A DNA stretch of 64,000 nucleotides from DAIODI01 sp046349255 (GCA_046349255.1 JAXMCR010000002.1:62001-126000), one strand, 5' to 3'. Positions 35,501-46,992 are shown, counted from the stretch's first letter. The notes: generated from the letters alone by a model not told the origin. Program-made: numbers and translations.

Positions 35501-36285
35501 GCCGCATGCTCCCGAACCGTGTCTCGGCCACGCAACGCAAAGACCGATACGATCGCTGCACAGGTGACGCAGAGAATGACCGTCGCGAGCGCCAGCACCA
35601 TTGGAAGGCGGTCAGGGAACCGCATCTGGCTCCACATGAAGACGGGCAATGTGGGAGAATTGCTCGAGAGAAAGAATGACAGGATGAATTCGTCAAAGGA
35701 GACGGTAAACGTCAGAAGCAGGCTGGCGATGATGCCTGGAAGTGCCAATGGCACAGTCACTCGCCAGAACGTAACGGATGGCGGCTCGCCAAGATCCGCC
35801 GATGCCAGCTCGTAATCGGGGTTGAGCCCGGCGAGCCGCGAGTTCATTACGCCGAACGCGAACGGGGTACATACGACAACGTGCCCGAGCGCGACCGTTA
35901 GCAGCGACAGGCGGAACCCAGCGAGCATCAGCACCGATAGCAGAGCGACACCAACGACCACGACGGGTAGCGCAAGCGGCAAGAGCATAAGGAATCCGAA
36001 TGCGCTGCGGCCCGCAAACTGGTGCCGCGCAAAGGCGAGCGCCGCCAGTGTGCCAATCGCAGTCGACGTCAGGGAAGCAATGGTGGCGACGATCAAGCTG
36101 TTACCTAGTGCGTCAAGCAGGCCGCTGCTCGACGCCATCACCGCATACCAGTTGAACGTCCAGCCCTTGATCGGAAACGCGACGTATACGGCGCTGCTGA
36201 AGGAGAACAGTGCGATCAGCAGGATCGGCACGTAGAGGACCACGAGATAAACGGCGGCGTAGAGATATCGGCCTGCCCGCGCCAT
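35497..36285 (-). CDS. ABC transporter permease, PotC-like
   Basis: This 262-residue inner-membrane permease has about six helices, the EAA-type loop ELASADLGEPPSVTFWRVTVPLALPGIIAS, and a DEFILSFFLS region typical of PotC. It begins at the end of the other permease gene, which suggests coupled translation. The fold and pairing match spermidine/putrescine-type importers. Confidence 0.9.
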   Translation of the reverse strand: MARAGRYLYAAVYLVVLYVPILLIALFSFSSAVYVAFPIKGWTFNWYAVMASSSGLLDALGNSLIVATIASLTSTAIGTLAALAFARHQFAGRSAFGFLMLLPLALPVVVVGVALLSVLMLAGFRLSLLTVALGHVVVCTPFAFGVMNSRLAGLNPDYELASADLGEPPSVTFWRVTVPLALPGIIASLLLTFTVSFDEFILSFFLSSNSPTLPVFMWSQMRFPDRLPMVLALATVILCVTCAAIVSVFALRGRDTVREHAA

Positions 36286-37146
36286 CTATCGCCTCCCCAT
36301 GGCGAGGCGTAGCGTCTGTGGACCTATTAAAACGATGCAGACGATGAACGTCGCCGTCACCATCGCGAGCAGTGAAACAGTTGCCCCCAGAGGCCAGTTG
36401 TTAGACGCCCCGAACTGCGTTGCGATAAAATTGCCGATCATCGCGCCTGAAGGGCCGCCGATGAGCTGCGGCGTTACGTACTCGCCGAATGTCGGTACGA
36501 AGATCAGGATTCCTGCAGCGACGACTCCGGGCTTCGAGAGCGGCAACGTCACGCGCATAAACGTTCGCAGCGGCGGCTCCCCCAGATCGCCTGACGCCTG
36601 GATCAAGCTACGATCAATCTTCTCAAGCGACACATAGATAGGAAGGATCGCAAACGGCGCCCACGCATGAACGAGCGCGATAACCACCGACACAGGATTG
36701 TACACGAGAAAACTCAAGGGCTGATCGATGGCGCCGAAGGCCAGGAGGCTGCCGTTAATCACACCATTGTGTCCGAGAATAAGTTTCCACGAGAGGATGC
36801 GCAGCAGATAGCTGATCCAGCATGGTAATGTGAACAGCACCAGCCATAGGAGCTTGTTCTCGGTGAGGTCGAACGCGATTACGTAGGCGATCGGGTACGC
36901 CAGCAACAGCGAAAGAACCGTGACGATAATCGCAATCACCGCGGAGCGGATGATCAGCTTGTGCACGACGGCGCTCGAGACGGCCTGCTGATAGTTGGCA
37001 ATCGTCCAGTTGTAGTCGATTGCGAGGTACTTCTGTGTTGCAAAACTCAGGATGAGGAGAATGGCAAGGCACGCGCCAATCGACACGATGACGGCGAGCA
37101 CCGCGGGCGAGATCAGAGCATAGGGTGCCAGTTGTCGGCGTATCAC
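36286..37146 (-). CDS. ABC transporter permease, PotB-like
   Basis: This 286-residue permease has about six helices and the EAA loop LIQASGDLGEPPLRTFMRVTLPLSKPGVVAAG. I chose the GTG at 37146: it overlaps the enoyl-CoA hydratase stop (GTGA) and is preceded by GGAGGGCAAA. A TTG at 37158 is less likely. With the PotC-like and PotA-like genes and the binding protein at 45803-46915 it makes a complete importer, although the binding protein is encoded seven genes upstream. Confidence 0.9.
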   Translation of the reverse strand: MIRRQLAPYALISPAVLAVIVSIGACLAILLILSFATQKYLAIDYNWTIANYQQAVSSAVVHKLIIRSAVIAIIVTVLSLLLAYPIAYVIAFDLTENKLLWLVLFTLPCWISYLLRILSWKLILGHNGVINGSLLAFGAIDQPLSFLVYNPVSVVIALVHAWAPFAILPIYVSLEKIDRSLIQASGDLGEPPLRTFMRVTLPLSKPGVVAAGILIFVPTFGEYVTPQLIGGPSGAMIGNFIATQFGASNNWPLGATVSLLAMVTATFIVCIVLIGPQTLRLAMGRR

Positions 37147-37958
37147 TTTGCCCTCCAAATCGGCTCTCGCCGCTCGACGAAGGCCTTGATGCCTTCGTGG
37201 AAGTCTTCCGAGGCGATCATCGCCTCGTAGACGGGCACGCCACTCCGGCCCGGCCCGGTGCGCGCCATGGCATCGCGCAGGTCGAGATGCGCAGTCGCCT
37301 GAAGCATCGCCTTCAGCGCGCGAAGTGCCAGGGGAGCGCCCTGCGCGATGTGCGCCGCCAGATCAAGCGCGGCGTTAATCAGGTCCGACTTTGGAACCGC
37401 CTTGTGGACGAGGCCGAGGTGCATCGCTTCGGTGGCTTCGAGCCGTCGACCCGTCAACAAAAGTTCAACCGCAGCGTTATAGGGCACCTTTCGGGTCAGC
37501 CGCTGCCAGCCGCCCACATCCGGCAAGAACCCGCGCGCCATCTCAGGGAGTTGGAAGTATGCATCCTCCGCCATCAGGATAATGTCGCAGGCGAGCGCGA
37601 TCTCGAACCCACCGCCGACGGCAGCGCCGTGGACCGCCGCGATCACCGGCTTGTCGAGCGCCCAATTCTCCGTGATGCCCCCGAACCCGCCCGGACCGTT
37701 GCCGAGCTCCGGATGTTGATCGGTTGCAGCGTCCCAGCCGTCGCGCGCAGCCTCTTTGAGGTCCCAGCCCCCGGAGAAGATCCGATCAAGCGAACTGTTC
37801 AACACGCCGACGGACAGCGCGTCATCCTTCTGTAGCCGGTCGAACGCCTCATACATTGCGCGGCTCATCGCGTGATTGATCGCGTTCGCCTTCGGGCGGT
37901 TCATGGTGATGAGCAGAACCCGTCCGTGCTGCTCAAGCGTGACCCAGTTGTCGCTCAT
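37143..37958 (-). CDS. Enoyl-CoA hydratase/isomerase family protein, carnitinyl-CoA dehydratase (CaiD)-like
   Basis: This 271-residue crotonase-fold protein has the oxyanion-hole region ALDKPVIAAVHGAAVGGGFEIALACDI and the two catalytic glutamate positions (GGGFE, and QLPEM). Unusually close to CaiD as I remember it are RPKANAINHAMS, FSGGWDLKEAA, GPGGFGGITE and the ending SEDFHEGIKAFVERREPIWRAK. CaiD hydrates crotonobetainyl-CoA to carnitinyl-CoA. This suggests a short, charged acyl-CoA substrate. The ATG at 37958 is preferred to a GTG at 37976. Confidence 0.82.
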   Translation of the reverse strand: MSDNWVTLEQHGRVLLITMNRPKANAINHAMSRAMYEAFDRLQKDDALSVGVLNSSLDRIFSGGWDLKEAARDGWDAATDQHPELGNGPGGFGGITENWALDKPVIAAVHGAAVGGGFEIALACDIILMAEDAYFQLPEMARGFLPDVGGWQRLTRKVPYNAAVELLLTGRRLEATEAMHLGLVHKAVPKSDLINAALDLAAHIAQGAPLALRALKAMLQATAHLDLRDAMARTGPGRSGVPVYEAMIASEDFHEGIKAFVERREPIWRAK

Positions 37959-37965
37959 CGCCCGC

Positions 37966-39152
<1,187 letters not shown>

Positions 39153-39156
<4 letters not shown>

Positions 39157-41285
39157 GTCGTCGCCCCGGACGTTGTCACTTCAGAAAGCCGCCTTCCCTC
39201 TGCCGCGCATCGCAACAACAACGGCGACGGGCACCACCAGGGACCAAGGCTTTGGTGGAACTGGCTTATGTCCTCAGCAAAGCGTCGCAGGCCCCGATCG
39301 TCCGCGTAGCGCAGCGGACCGCCCAGAAAGCGCGGGAAGCCATAACCGTGAACTGCTGCTACATCGACGTCCGAGCCGCGCAGCGCTATGCCTTCATCGA
39401 GGAGTTTCGCCGCCTCATTCACGAGTGCGGTGACGCATCGACCGACGATCTCGTCTGCCTGTATCGGACGCGGCGCGAATCCCTTTCGGGCGCGATAGTC
39501 ATCGATCAATGCAAAGATGGTCTCGTCGCGGGCAGACCGTCGTCCCTCCTCATATCGGTACCAGCCCGCCCCCGACTTCTGGCCGAGCCGGCCGCGTTCC
39601 ACAATCTCGTCCTCGAGTGTGGAATACCGCATTCCGGCCGGTAGCAGCGCTCGCTGTCGCTTGCGGATGAGCTGTCCGACGTCGAGCCCGGTAAGATCGG
39701 AGACCGCGTAAGGCCCCATCGGCATGCCGAACGCCACGAGCGCATCATCCACGTCGTAGGGGGATGCTCCCTCCTCGACCAGGAAATCGGCCTCGCGGAA
39801 GTAGGGATCAAAAATGCGATTGGCGATGAAGCCGTCGCACACCCCTGACAACACCGGTTGCTTGCCGATGCGCTTTGCTAACCCAAACGCTGCCGCGATC
39901 GCGCCGATGTCCGTTGCCCGCCCGCGCACGATTTCCAGAAGCGACATGACGTTGGCCGGACTGAAAAAGTGCAGGCCCAGCACCCGCTCCGGACGGGAAG
40001 TATCCTCGGCGATCTCATTGAGATTGAGGTTCGAGGTGTTCGTGGCCAAAAGCGTTTGCGGACCAACGACGACCTCCAGACGACCGAAAACCTGTCGCTT
40101 CAATTCGATGTCCTCGTAGACCGCCTCGATGACGAGGTCCACATCTGCAAGGTCGCCTAACTCGGTACTGCCTCGAAGATGCTTCAGGCGTTGCGCGTGG
40201 TCATCATTGGTGATCCTGCCTCGCTGCAGCGCCGCGTCGAGTTCTGCCGTAAGGTCGTCTAGCGATTGCTGCGAACGGTCGGCGTTCTGCTCGATGAGGG
40301 TGACGTTGATTCCATGGGGCACCAATGCAAGGGCAATCCCGCGTCCCATCGTGCCGCCGCCGACGATACCGACCCGGTCGATTGAACGCGCCTGCGCGGG
40401 CAGTCCCGGCACCTTGCGCGCGGCGCGCTCGGCAAAAAACAGGTACGATAGGGCGCGGTGCTGGTCGCTCGCGAGGCATTCATCAAAAATCTCAGCTTCC
40501 CGCTTCATTCCGGCGTCGAAGGGCATCGTCAACGCGCCGCGTACGGCTTCAATCGCACGGAGTGGCGCCATGAACCCTCGCTGACGCCGCGACACGCGCT
40601 GGATCTCAGCGCGTATCGTGGCATCTCCACCGGCAGTAGGCGTGACTACGGCAAGATCACGAGACCGGCGCAGAGCAATTCCGCCGCCGCTTTCTGCAAT
40701 CCTCTCAGCGAAGGAGATCGCGCCCCCTGCGAGATCGCCATCGATGACTGCATCAATGCCGCCCAGCGCCAGCGCGGTCCGGGCATCCATCGGGCGGCCC
40801 GAGGTGATGTGGTTCAATGCGGCCTCGAGCCCTATCAGCCGCGGTAGCCGCTGGGTGCCGCCCGCGCCCGGGATCAGGCCGAGCTGAACCTCGGGGAGTC
40901 CAAGGAGCGCGTCAATCGTCGCTACGCGATAGTGACACGCAAGCGCGATCTCAAGTCCACCACCCAGCGCTCTCCCATGGATGGCGGCGATGACCGGCTT
41001 CGGCGCGAACTCGATTTCACGGTCGAGATCGCTCCATAGGGGTGGTGCCTCGGGATTGCCAAACTCGGTGATGTCCGCACCCGACGAGAACGCCGCCCCC
41101 TTGCAGGCAATGATCGCTACGCGGAAGGATTCATCCACCTTCAGGCACTGCAAGCCTGCGTAGAGACCAGCCCGGACTGATGCACTGATCGCGTTGACAG
41201 GAGGATTATCGATCCACAGCAGCGCAATCGATCCTTGCCGCTGAAGTGCGACTGTGGGTGATAGCGCGATGGCGTCAGGGTACAC
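39153..41285 (-). CDS. Fused enoyl-CoA hydratase/3-hydroxyacyl-CoA dehydrogenase (FadB/FadJ type)
   Basis: This 710-residue bifunctional protein has an N-terminal crotonase domain (about 10-190) with both catalytic glutamates (GGGLEIAL, Glu112; LPEVQLGLIPGAGGTQRLPR, Glu132). A 3-hydroxyacyl-CoA dehydrogenase domain follows, with the NAD motif RVGIVGGGTMGRGIA (about 304-317), ATNTSNLNLNEIAE, LGLHFFSPANVM and GFIANRIFDPY. I chose the GTG at 41285, with GAGG in front; it overlaps the dehydrogenase gene's end by 11 bases. Together with the thiolase it completes a beta-oxidation round. Confidence 0.92.
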
Positions 41286-42399
41286 GGTGGGCCTCGCGAT
41301 AGGCCGAAAGGATGTCGAACTCGTCGGCGTAGGTTTGGGCAATCGCGATGATCCGGCGTAGATACGTTCCCACCTCGTGCTCTTCGGACACACCCATGCC
41401 GCCATGCATCTGCACTGCTTCGTGCGCGACATTTCGCGCCGCCCGGTCGGTGTGGAACTTCACCTGACGCGCCACCTGGAGATCGGGTGCAACGCGCAGT
41501 CCTTCGATCGTCGCCATCACCGCCTGGACGTAGGCCGATGCCATCTGGCAGGCCGTGAACATCTCCACCATGCGGTGCTGGATGGCCTGGTTCGAGCCAA
41601 TGGCGGTGCCGAACTGCTTGCGCACCTTGACGTGATCGAGCGTCAGCGCGAGGAGCCGCTCCATCAAGCCCACAGTTTCGGCGCTCTGCGCTAGCATGGA
41701 CAGCGTCATAGCCCGTTCGAGCGCGTGGGTTGCAGCCTCCCCTTCCAGGACGACGCAGCTCCTGTCGATCCGGACGCGATCGAATGCGACGTCTGCGGCG
41801 TGACTGCCATCGAACTGCGGACGCGGCATAATGCGAACGCCCTCTGCGGTCGCGGGAATGAGCGCAATCGCCTGACCGCTGCCCAGATCGAACGCTGCCG
41901 AGACGAGGAGATAACTGGCCTGCTGAGCGTACGGAACAGCAACCTTCTCCCCGTTCATTTCGATTGTTGAACCATGGATCGACATCCGAACCGCGCTAGC
42001 AGACCGGTCATTGCGCCTGCCGCGCTCCGCCCATGCCAATACGCAAACTTCAGCACCCGTGCCGGCACGGGCCACACGCTCCAGGCCGCCGATCGCGTCA
42101 GCGAGGAGCGTGGGTGTGACGACGAGAGTGTCGATGAACGGGCCGAAGACGCGGTGCCGGCCTGCTGCCTCCATGACGATGCGGAGGTAATGCCCGCTAC
42201 CGCCCGTGCCGCCGCACTCTTCCGGATGGAAGCTCGCAAGAATCCCCGCCTGTGCAAACTCGCGCCAGAGCGCAGGCGAAAATCCGCCCCGCGACTCGGC
42301 CTCGCGCCGCTGCGCAGGTCCCCACTGTTGCGTGAGCAGCTTATCCAGGCTCTGCTTGAGCATGGCTGCGTCATCGCCGGGGAAGAAGTGATCGGTCAT
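41275..42399 (-). CDS. Acyl-CoA dehydrogenase, smaller of an adjacent pair
   Basis: This 374-residue protein has the acyl-CoA dehydrogenase fold but weak motifs: LWREFAQAGILASFHPEECGGTGGSGHYL, then VRKQFGTAIGSNQAIQHRMVEMF and AVQMHGGMGVSEEHEVGTYLRRI. The C-terminal YEGT-type catalytic motif is not seen. It follows the other dehydrogenase by four bases. Such adjacent pairs often form heteromeric enzymes in which one subunit binds FAD poorly. I chose the ATG at 42399; the frame runs further upstream into the other gene. Confidence 0.88.
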   Translation of the reverse strand: MTDHFFPGDDAAMLKQSLDKLLTQQWGPAQRREAESRGGFSPALWREFAQAGILASFHPEECGGTGGSGHYLRIVMEAAGRHRVFGPFIDTLVVTPTLLADAIGGLERVARAGTGAEVCVLAWAERGRRNDRSASAVRMSIHGSTIEMNGEKVAVPYAQQASYLLVSAAFDLGSGQAIALIPATAEGVRIMPRPQFDGSHAADVAFDRVRIDRSCVVLEGEAATHALERAMTLSMLAQSAETVGLMERLLALTLDHVKVRKQFGTAIGSNQAIQHRMVEMFTACQMASAYVQAVMATIEGLRVAPDLQVARQVKFHTDRAARNVAHEAVQMHGGMGVSEEHEVGTYLRRIIAIAQTYADEFDILSAYREAHRVP

Positions 42400-42403
42400 C
42401 GTC

Positions 42404-43591
42404 TCACAACCCCAGAACGGCTTTGGCAACGATATTCTTCTGGATCTCGTTCGACCCGCCGTAGATCGATATCTTCCGGAAGTTCAGATAGTGGCGCGTC
42501 GCCCATGCGGGGTAGGTACCAGAATCATCGAGAGTCCCTTCAAGAATGAGCGAGCCCCGATCGTTAGCCGCAGGTCCTGCCACCCGCATCGTCAGCTCGG
42601 TCAGTCTCTGCCGGATCAGGGTACCGGCGATCTTGAGGATCGACGCCTCTGCGCCGAGCTCCCCGTTGGACAAGGGGTTAAACAGGAAGCGGTACTCGGT
42701 CGCTTCCAATGCATTGAGTTCGGCCTCGAGCACCGCGAGCTCCGCCAGTAGGTAAGGATCTTGGATTAAGGGAATTCCGCCGCTCGTTTCGCGGGCCGCC
42801 AGTCTTTTGAGGCGTGCAAGCGCAGCCTTAGACGCCGCGACCTCGGCGATACCGAGCCGCTCGATGGTGAGCAGGTACTTGGCGATCGACCAACCATACC
42901 CATCTTCGCCGACCAGGTTCTCGACTGGGACTTCGACGTCGTCGAAGGTACACGCCGCGACACGTTCGACGCCATCGATCAGCGGAACGGGGCTGAGTGA
43001 CAACCCCTTGGCGCGCATGTCGACCAGCAGAAGGGTGATCCCCTGCTGCTTGCGTTGCTCCTGCGAAGTGCGGAATAGCCCGAACATCATGTCGGCATCG
43101 AAGGCAACCGTCTGCCAGAGCTTGCTGCCGTTGATGATGTAGCGGTCGCCTTTGCGAGTGGCACGGCAACTGAGGGCGGCGAGATCTGAACCGGCTCCGG
43201 GTTCGGAGAAGCCCTGGCACCAGAAATCTTCGGCGGACAGCGCGCGTGGCAGAAGCCGGCGTTTCTGGTCCTCCGAGCCGTACTTGATCAATAACGGCCC
43301 GACCATGTCGAAGTTAAAGGTTACCCCGAGGGGCGCGAAGGCGTGATTGCGCTCCTGCTCGAAGATGTATTGCTGTCGCAACGACCATCCAGTGCCGCCG
43401 TGTTCGGCAGGCCAGCTCGGCGCAGCCCAGCCGCACGCCAATACGATCTTGTGCCACTCCTCCAGCATCGGCCGGTCAAGGGGCAGTCCCGTCATCGTCC
43501 GTTGCCGGATATGATCAGGCACCGAGACTTCGAAGAAGCTCCGAACCTCGCTGCGGAACGCGCGATCGGCGGGGGAATCAAACATTTCCAT
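42404..43591 (-). CDS. Acyl-CoA dehydrogenase, larger of an adjacent pair
   Basis: This 395-residue flavoprotein has the typical regions WHKIVLACGWAAPSWPAEHGGTGW, WCQGFSEPGAGSDLAALSCRA (substrate and FAD binding), IINGSKLWQT and the ending ISIYGGSNEIQKNIVAKAVLGL. The last has YGGS where many family members have YEGT, so the catalytic base is presumably elsewhere, as in the steroid and isovaleryl types. It would introduce the double bond into the acyl-CoA made by the neighbouring synthetase. Start and previous stop overlap (TGATG). Confidence 0.92.
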   Translation of the reverse strand: MEMFDSPADRAFRSEVRSFFEVSVPDHIRQRTMTGLPLDRPMLEEWHKIVLACGWAAPSWPAEHGGTGWSLRQQYIFEQERNHAFAPLGVTFNFDMVGPLLIKYGSEDQKRRLLPRALSAEDFWCQGFSEPGAGSDLAALSCRATRKGDRYIINGSKLWQTVAFDADMMFGLFRTSQEQRKQQGITLLLVDMRAKGLSLSPVPLIDGVERVAACTFDDVEVPVENLVGEDGYGWSIAKYLLTIERLGIAEVAASKAALARLKRLAARETSGGIPLIQDPYLLAELAVLEAELNALEATEYRFLFNPLSNGELGAEASILKIAGTLIRQRLTELTMRVAGPAANDRGSLILEGTLDDSGTYPAWATRHYLNFRKISIYGGSNEIQKNIVAKAVLGL

Positions 43592-45726
43592 CAGGTACTC
43601 TCGGCAATAGGAATGGTGAGAGCATCGACTGCCGTGACACCGTGCGTGGAGACGATCAAAGGATTCACGTCCATCTCGGCAATCAGATCGCCGAGATCGC
43701 GGGCGAGGAGCGAAAACCGGGCGATGACCGCAACAAGTGATGCAATGTCAGCCGGCGGTTCTCCGCGATGTCCATCGAGCAACTTGCGCAAGGTGAGGCG
43801 ATCGAGAAGCCGGCGCGCCCAAATTTCGTCGAAGGGTGGTAGAGCTGCTTGCCGGTCGTGCAGCACCTCGATTAACGTGCCGCCCGCGCTGATCAGCACT
43901 ACGGGCCCGAATTGCTCATCGCGAACGATTCCGAGGGCGAGTTCCACTCCCTTCGACGCCATGGCACCGATCACGGCCCGGGGGCCCAATCGGCCTGCCA
44001 TGTCGCCAAACGCAGCGTGCAGGTCCTTCACCGATCCGATGTTCAGACGTACCCCACCCACGTCCGATTTGTGCCGGATACCGGGCATCGCCGTCTTGAG
44101 GACAACCGGCCAGCCGATGCGTTCGGCGGCCACCGCAGCCTGATCCGCCGTGGTCACCACCTCGCTACACGGCACCGGGATGGCATAGTCGCTCAGCAGC
44201 GCTAGGGATTCTGTTTCGTCAAGCTCACGGCCTTCACCAAGGCGTCGGCGCCAGCGGGAAACGACGGTCGCATCTGGTGAGTTCGGCAGTATTTGTGATG
44301 GAAGCAATCGAAAATCGCGGTAATCAAAGGCGTGCTTGATCGCCAGCAGCGCACTCTCCACGCCATCAAGCACGGGAATGCCGGCTTCCGCCGTCGACCG
44401 GCTCACGCGCTTGCTGCGGTGCTGGCTCCAGTGCAGGCCGAGCACAATGGGCTTGTGGCTTCGTGCCTGCACGGTGCGCACGAGCTTGGCGAACTCCGCA
44501 TTCGCCGGATCGTCGTCGTTAGTGATGTCCGACATCAGGATCGCAAGGCCGGTATCCGGGTCGTCGGCAACCGCCTGCAGGCACTCCTCGAAAATCGCGC
44601 CAGCATTGTTGCCTGTGCCCCAGGCATCGACCGGGTTTACGGGCTCGAGCCCATACTCCAGCGTGTTGCGCAGTCGGACCTCGGTTGCTGCCGAGATCTC
44701 GGCAAACCTAATGCCATTATCGTGGGCGAGATCGAGGAACAGCCCCCGCGCCCCGCCTGAGTCAAGCACCGCGCCAAGGCCACCTTGAACCGCGCGGCGC
44801 GGCTGCGCCATAAGCATTGTGGTTGACGCCAGCTCGTCAATCGTCCGCACTCTGATGACGCCGTGCCTGTCGAACAGCGCCTCGTAGGCCGCGTCGTTGC
44901 CGGCGAGCGCCCCCGAGTGGCTCTTCGCGAGGAGCGCACTCTTTTCCGTCCGGCCGATCTTTAGGGCGACGATTGGGACGTCCTTTTCCCTGGCCCTCTC
45001 AAGTGCAGTACTGAATCCTTCGGGATCGCGGACGGTTTCGAGGAAGAGCGCAATTGCGCGGGTGTGCTCGTCCTCCAACATGAAGTGTAGATAGTCGGCT
45101 GCGGAAACCACCAACTCCTGGCCCGGCGACACGGCAAGGCTGAGAGCGAACCGTGGATCGTTGCTCGACAGCGTAAGGAAGATCGAGCCGGAGTGGCTGA
45201 TGAAGCCGACGTTGCCGGCAGGCAATGCCCCGGCCTTGTACCAGGTAGCGTGGGTCGCGACCGCCGGCCGGACGTAGCCCATGCAATTAGCCCCGCACAG
45301 CGGGAGACCATGGGTGCGTGCGATCGCGGCCAGCCTCTCGGTCAACGGTGGCTGCGTGTCGTTCTCCAGATAGCCGCTTGCAAAAATCACCGCCGATCTG
45401 CACCCGGTTCTGGCAACGAGCTCCAGTTGGGGTTCGAGCACGTCGTTCGCAACGACAAGGACGGCAAGATCCGCGGGGTGCGGCAGATCGGCGAGCGATG
45501 GATAGCATTGCAGCCCATGTACCTCCGACAATCGCGGATTAACGGGAAAGATCTCCCCCGCAAATCCACATGCAATCGTCTGCTCAAGGGTAGAACGCCC
45601 AAACGAACCCACCCTGTCCGATGCGCCAACGATGGCGATGCTACGAGGCGACAACATCGGCTCGAGCCAAGTGGCCCGTTCCACGCCCAGGTTCTTTGTC
45701 GCACTGCTTCGCAAGGCTGCGCTCAT
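43591..45726 (-). CDS. ADP-forming acetate-CoA ligase family acyl-CoA synthetase
   Basis: This 711-residue fused synthetase has a CoA-binding domain (about 25-150: LSPRSIAIVGASDRVGSFGRSTLE), a succinyl-CoA-ligase-like part with the phosphohistidine site LLAKSHSGALAGNDAAYEALF, and a C-terminal ATP-grasp domain (AERIGWPVVLKTAMPGIRHKSDVGGV). It activates a carboxylic acid with CoA and ATP, releasing ADP. I chose the ATG at 45726; the frame extends to 45813 without family features. It supplies the CoA thioester for the dehydrogenases and thiolase downstream. Confidence 0.9.
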   Translation of the reverse strand: MSAALRSSATKNLGVERATWLEPMLSPRSIAIVGASDRVGSFGRSTLEQTIACGFAGEIFPVNPRLSEVHGLQCYPSLADLPHPADLAVLVVANDVLEPQLELVARTGCRSAVIFASGYLENDTQPPLTERLAAIARTHGLPLCGANCMGYVRPAVATHATWYKAGALPAGNVGFISHSGSIFLTLSSNDPRFALSLAVSPGQELVVSAADYLHFMLEDEHTRAIALFLETVRDPEGFSTALERAREKDVPIVALKIGRTEKSALLAKSHSGALAGNDAAYEALFDRHGVIRVRTIDELASTTMLMAQPRRAVQGGLGAVLDSGGARGLFLDLAHDNGIRFAEISAATEVRLRNTLEYGLEPVNPVDAWGTGNNAGAIFEECLQAVADDPDTGLAILMSDITNDDDPANAEFAKLVRTVQARSHKPIVLGLHWSQHRSKRVSRSTAEAGIPVLDGVESALLAIKHAFDYRDFRLLPSQILPNSPDATVVSRWRRRLGEGRELDETESLALLSDYAIPVPCSEVVTTADQAAVAAERIGWPVVLKTAMPGIRHKSDVGGVRLNIGSVKDLHAAFGDMAGRLGPRAVIGAMASKGVELALGIVRDEQFGPVVLISAGGTLIEVLHDRQAALPPFDEIWARRLLDRLTLRKLLDGHRGEPPADIASLVAVIARFSLLARDLGDLIAEMDVNPLIVSTHGVTAVDALTIPIAEST

Positions 45727-45802
45727 CGCTTCAGGCAAATCGTCATGAGGGAAGAATGGGAGCCCGGATCGCTCCGAGGCTCCCAAGGCTGGCCCAGGGA
45801 AG

Positions 45803-46915
45803 TCAGCCGGCAAATTTCACTTCATCGAAGATCGCCTGATACTTCTGGCGAACGTCGGGGTTGATCTGCTTCTGGAAACGGGAGGTTGCGAGGATCTTGG
45901 CGGGCTCCTCGATGCCCAGCTCCTTGAGTCGTTCGGGCTTTACTAACGGATACGCTTTCTCATTGCCGCTGCCGTAGCCGTAGGACTCGATCAGGAACTT
46001 ACCAACTTCCGGCGTCATGTACGCGTTGATGAACTCGTAGGCGAGATCCTCAGAACCGGGATGATCCTTGTACATCACGAGGCCGTCCGTCCACGTCACG
46101 ATGCCTTCCTTTGGACGCATCATGGCCATGTCGACACCCTGCTTTCGCAGAAGCGCGACGGATGCGTTCCAACCATATGCCGCTGCAACTTCTCCGCTGG
46201 CGAGGCTTTGCTCGAGATCCGTCTGACTGGACCAGTAGAACTTCACCAGCGGCTTCTGCTTGAGCAAAAGATCCTTGGCCTTGGCGAGCTCGTCGTCCGT
46301 CATGTTCCATGGATCCTTCGCACCGCCATAAAGGCCCGCTGTGATCAGCAGTCCTTCAACGGCATCGCGCGCCGCAATCTTGCCTTTGAGCTGTTCGTCC
46401 CACAGGACGCCCCATGACTCCTCTGTCGGCTTCACCAGATCCGCGCGATAGATCACCGAGGAGTTGCCCCAGCTGCAGGGCGCGATCCAGACCTTCCCAT
46501 CCACGACTTCGATATCGCGTAGTTCGGGGAAGAAGTCGCTCCAGTGCTTTAGCCGAGAGACATCAATCGGCTGGATGAGGCCCGCATCGCGGAGCTTGCC
46601 GACCATAAAACTCGTATGGTGGGCGAGATCGGGTTTGAAGCCGGCGGCTACCTTCTGGAACCCCTCCTCATCCGAGCCCATCAGAGTGAAGGCCGGCTTT
46701 CCGTGCGCCTTATAGAACTCCGGGGCCATCTCTGGGATGTCGTAGCCCGACCATGACAGGATCGCGAGTTCACCTTCCGCGGCGGCCGAGCGCGCGCCAA
46801 GTGGCCATGTTGCGAGACCAAGACCGGCGGCAGCAACCAGCTTCAGAAACTCGCGCCTCCCCGTCGTGCCTTCCGACAGCAGAGCGATCACGTCTCCGCT
46901 CGAGATTCTGGCCAT
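45803..46915 (-). CDS. Periplasmic solute-binding protein, polyamine type (PotD-like)
   Basis: This 370-residue protein has a Tat-type signal (TGRREFLKLVAAAGLGLATW) followed by a PotD-like fold: LAILSWSGYDIPEMAPEFYKAHG, DVSRLKHWSDFFPELRD, IAPCSWGNSSVIYRADLV and AAYGWNASVALLRKQG. It is the first gene of the operon that ends with the PotA-like ATPase at 34400. The ATG at 46915 has GGGAGGAG in front, and the inverted repeat at 46973-46992 lies upstream. It probably delivers a cationic amine or amino acid derivative. Confidence 0.9.
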   Translation of the reverse strand: MARISSGDVIALLSEGTTGRREFLKLVAAAGLGLATWPLGARSAAAEGELAILSWSGYDIPEMAPEFYKAHGKPAFTLMGSDEEGFQKVAAGFKPDLAHHTSFMVGKLRDAGLIQPIDVSRLKHWSDFFPELRDIEVVDGKVWIAPCSWGNSSVIYRADLVKPTEESWGVLWDEQLKGKIAARDAVEGLLITAGLYGGAKDPWNMTDDELAKAKDLLLKQKPLVKFYWSSQTDLEQSLASGEVAAAYGWNASVALLRKQGVDMAMMRPKEGIVTWTDGLVMYKDHPGSEDLAYEFINAYMTPEVGKFLIESYGYGSGNEKAYPLVKPERLKELGIEEPAKILATSRFQKQINPDVRQKYQAIFDEVKFAG

Positions 46916-46972
46916 GCACTCCTCCCTTTCGATCTGTTGTCGACCTTGTGGTCGAGGGGACGCTATGCAGAA

Positions 46973-46992
46973 TTTGTTGAAAGATCAACAAA
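46973..46992. promoter_or_regulatory. 8-bp inverted repeat, candidate operator site 2 of the TetR regulon
   Basis: TTTGTTGA-AAGA-TCAACAAA has perfect 8-base arms and a 4-base spacer. It lies 58 bases before the start of the ten-gene uptake and beta-oxidation operon. It shares arms with sites 33286-33301 and 50980-50999. Confidence 0.65.
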
